A DNA stretch of 7,952 bases from an uncultured SAR116 cluster alpha proteobacterium (GTDB lineage: Bacteria; Pseudomonadota; Alphaproteobacteria; Puniceispirillales; Puniceispirillaceae): positions 1 through 7,952 of the forward strand of contig CABYOG010000041.1 in the NCBI GenBank assembly GCA_902520575.1, read 5' to 3'. Position 1 is the first letter of the stretch. Every line of letters starts with the position of its first letter. Below, one piece after another: positions 7,846 to 7,952 of this stretch. The notes under the pieces were generated by a model that worked only from the letters and a program-made list of their open reading frames with translations, did no database searches and was not told the origin of the DNA. Position numbers and translations under genes: made by a program.

Positions 7846-7952
7846 ATGGCAGAAAAAAAGAACGCAGTCCGTAAACGTGGCCGGCCGCCAAAATCGGTTA
7901 TTAATGATAAGCCGTCACGTGAAATACTGGAACAGCTTTATGAACAGATGAT
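7846..7952 (+). CDS. pdhA: Probable pyruvate dehydrogenase E1 component, alpha subunit, N-terminal fragment
   Basis: Only the first 35 codons lie in the window. The peptide begins MAEKKNAVRKRGRPPKS, a basic flexible leader, and continues SREILEQLYEQM, which fits the helix that precedes the conserved LIRRFEEK segment of PdhA proteins. PdhA binds thiamine diphosphate and decarboxylates pyruvate as part of the complex that makes acetyl-CoA. The order eno-ftsB-pdhA is conserved in alphaproteobacteria and is the main support. The RKRGRPPK stretch resembles an AT-hook, and similar leaders begin some TetR-type regulators, so a DNA-binding protein is the chief alternative. The gene has its own strong ribosome binding site and a 145-base upstream gap, suggesting its own promoter. 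Confidence 0.68.
   Translation, partial: MAEKKNAVRKRGRPPKSVINDKPSREILEQLYEQM

Overview
The window looks like a conserved housekeeping block from an alphaproteobacterial chromosome. The evidence is gene order: a leftward ppiD followed by a probable trpE, and a rightward run of tpiA, secG, pyrG, kdsA, eno, ftsB (divIC family) and the start of a probable pdhA. This order is typical of alphaproteobacteria. Base composition is moderate, with AT-rich gaps, which would suit a lower-GC lineage such as marine SAR116-like bacteria. That finer placement is a guess. KdsA implies a Gram-negative cell with lipopolysaccharide.

Layout: positions 1-84 (minus strand) hold the first 28 codons of a gene that is probably trpE. 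Positions 136-2007 (minus) encode a PpiD/SurA-type membrane-anchored periplasmic chaperone. The 157-base gap at 2008-2164 is a divergent promoter region with a good sigma-70-like promoter facing tpiA. On the plus strand, tpiA ends at 2947, secG is best started at 3066, pyrG runs from 3430 (or 3439) to 5073, kdsA covers 5122-5940, eno covers 5968 (or 5974) to 7248, and ftsB covers 7377-7700. A 145-base AT-rich gap with two inverted repeats then precedes a strong ribosome binding site and the first 35 codons of the probable pdhA, which is cut by the window edge.

Functionally, TpiA, Eno and PdhA are glycolysis-to-acetyl-CoA enzymes. Enolase makes phosphoenolpyruvate, which the neighbouring KdsA condenses with arabinose-5-phosphate to make the KDO precursor. 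PyrG makes CTP, which is used both for nucleic acids and for activating KDO as CMP-KDO. SecG and PpiD serve protein export and envelope folding, and FtsB serves division. The cluster therefore couples central carbon flow to envelope growth.

All complete genes look intact, with the expected catalytic residues. I found no mobile element, CRISPR array, RNA gene or sign of horizontal transfer, and nothing I would call a new biological system. The points worth a second look are small: two neighbouring genes (pyrG and eno) whose annotated ATG directly abuts the Shine-Dalgarno sequence while a TTG or GTG 2-3 codons downstream fits better; competing hairpins over the kdsA ribosome binding site; a perfect 12-base palindrome and a hairpin before pdhA; a repeated 10-mer flanking the eno-ftsB gap; and an AT-hook-like basic N-terminus on the probable PdhA.
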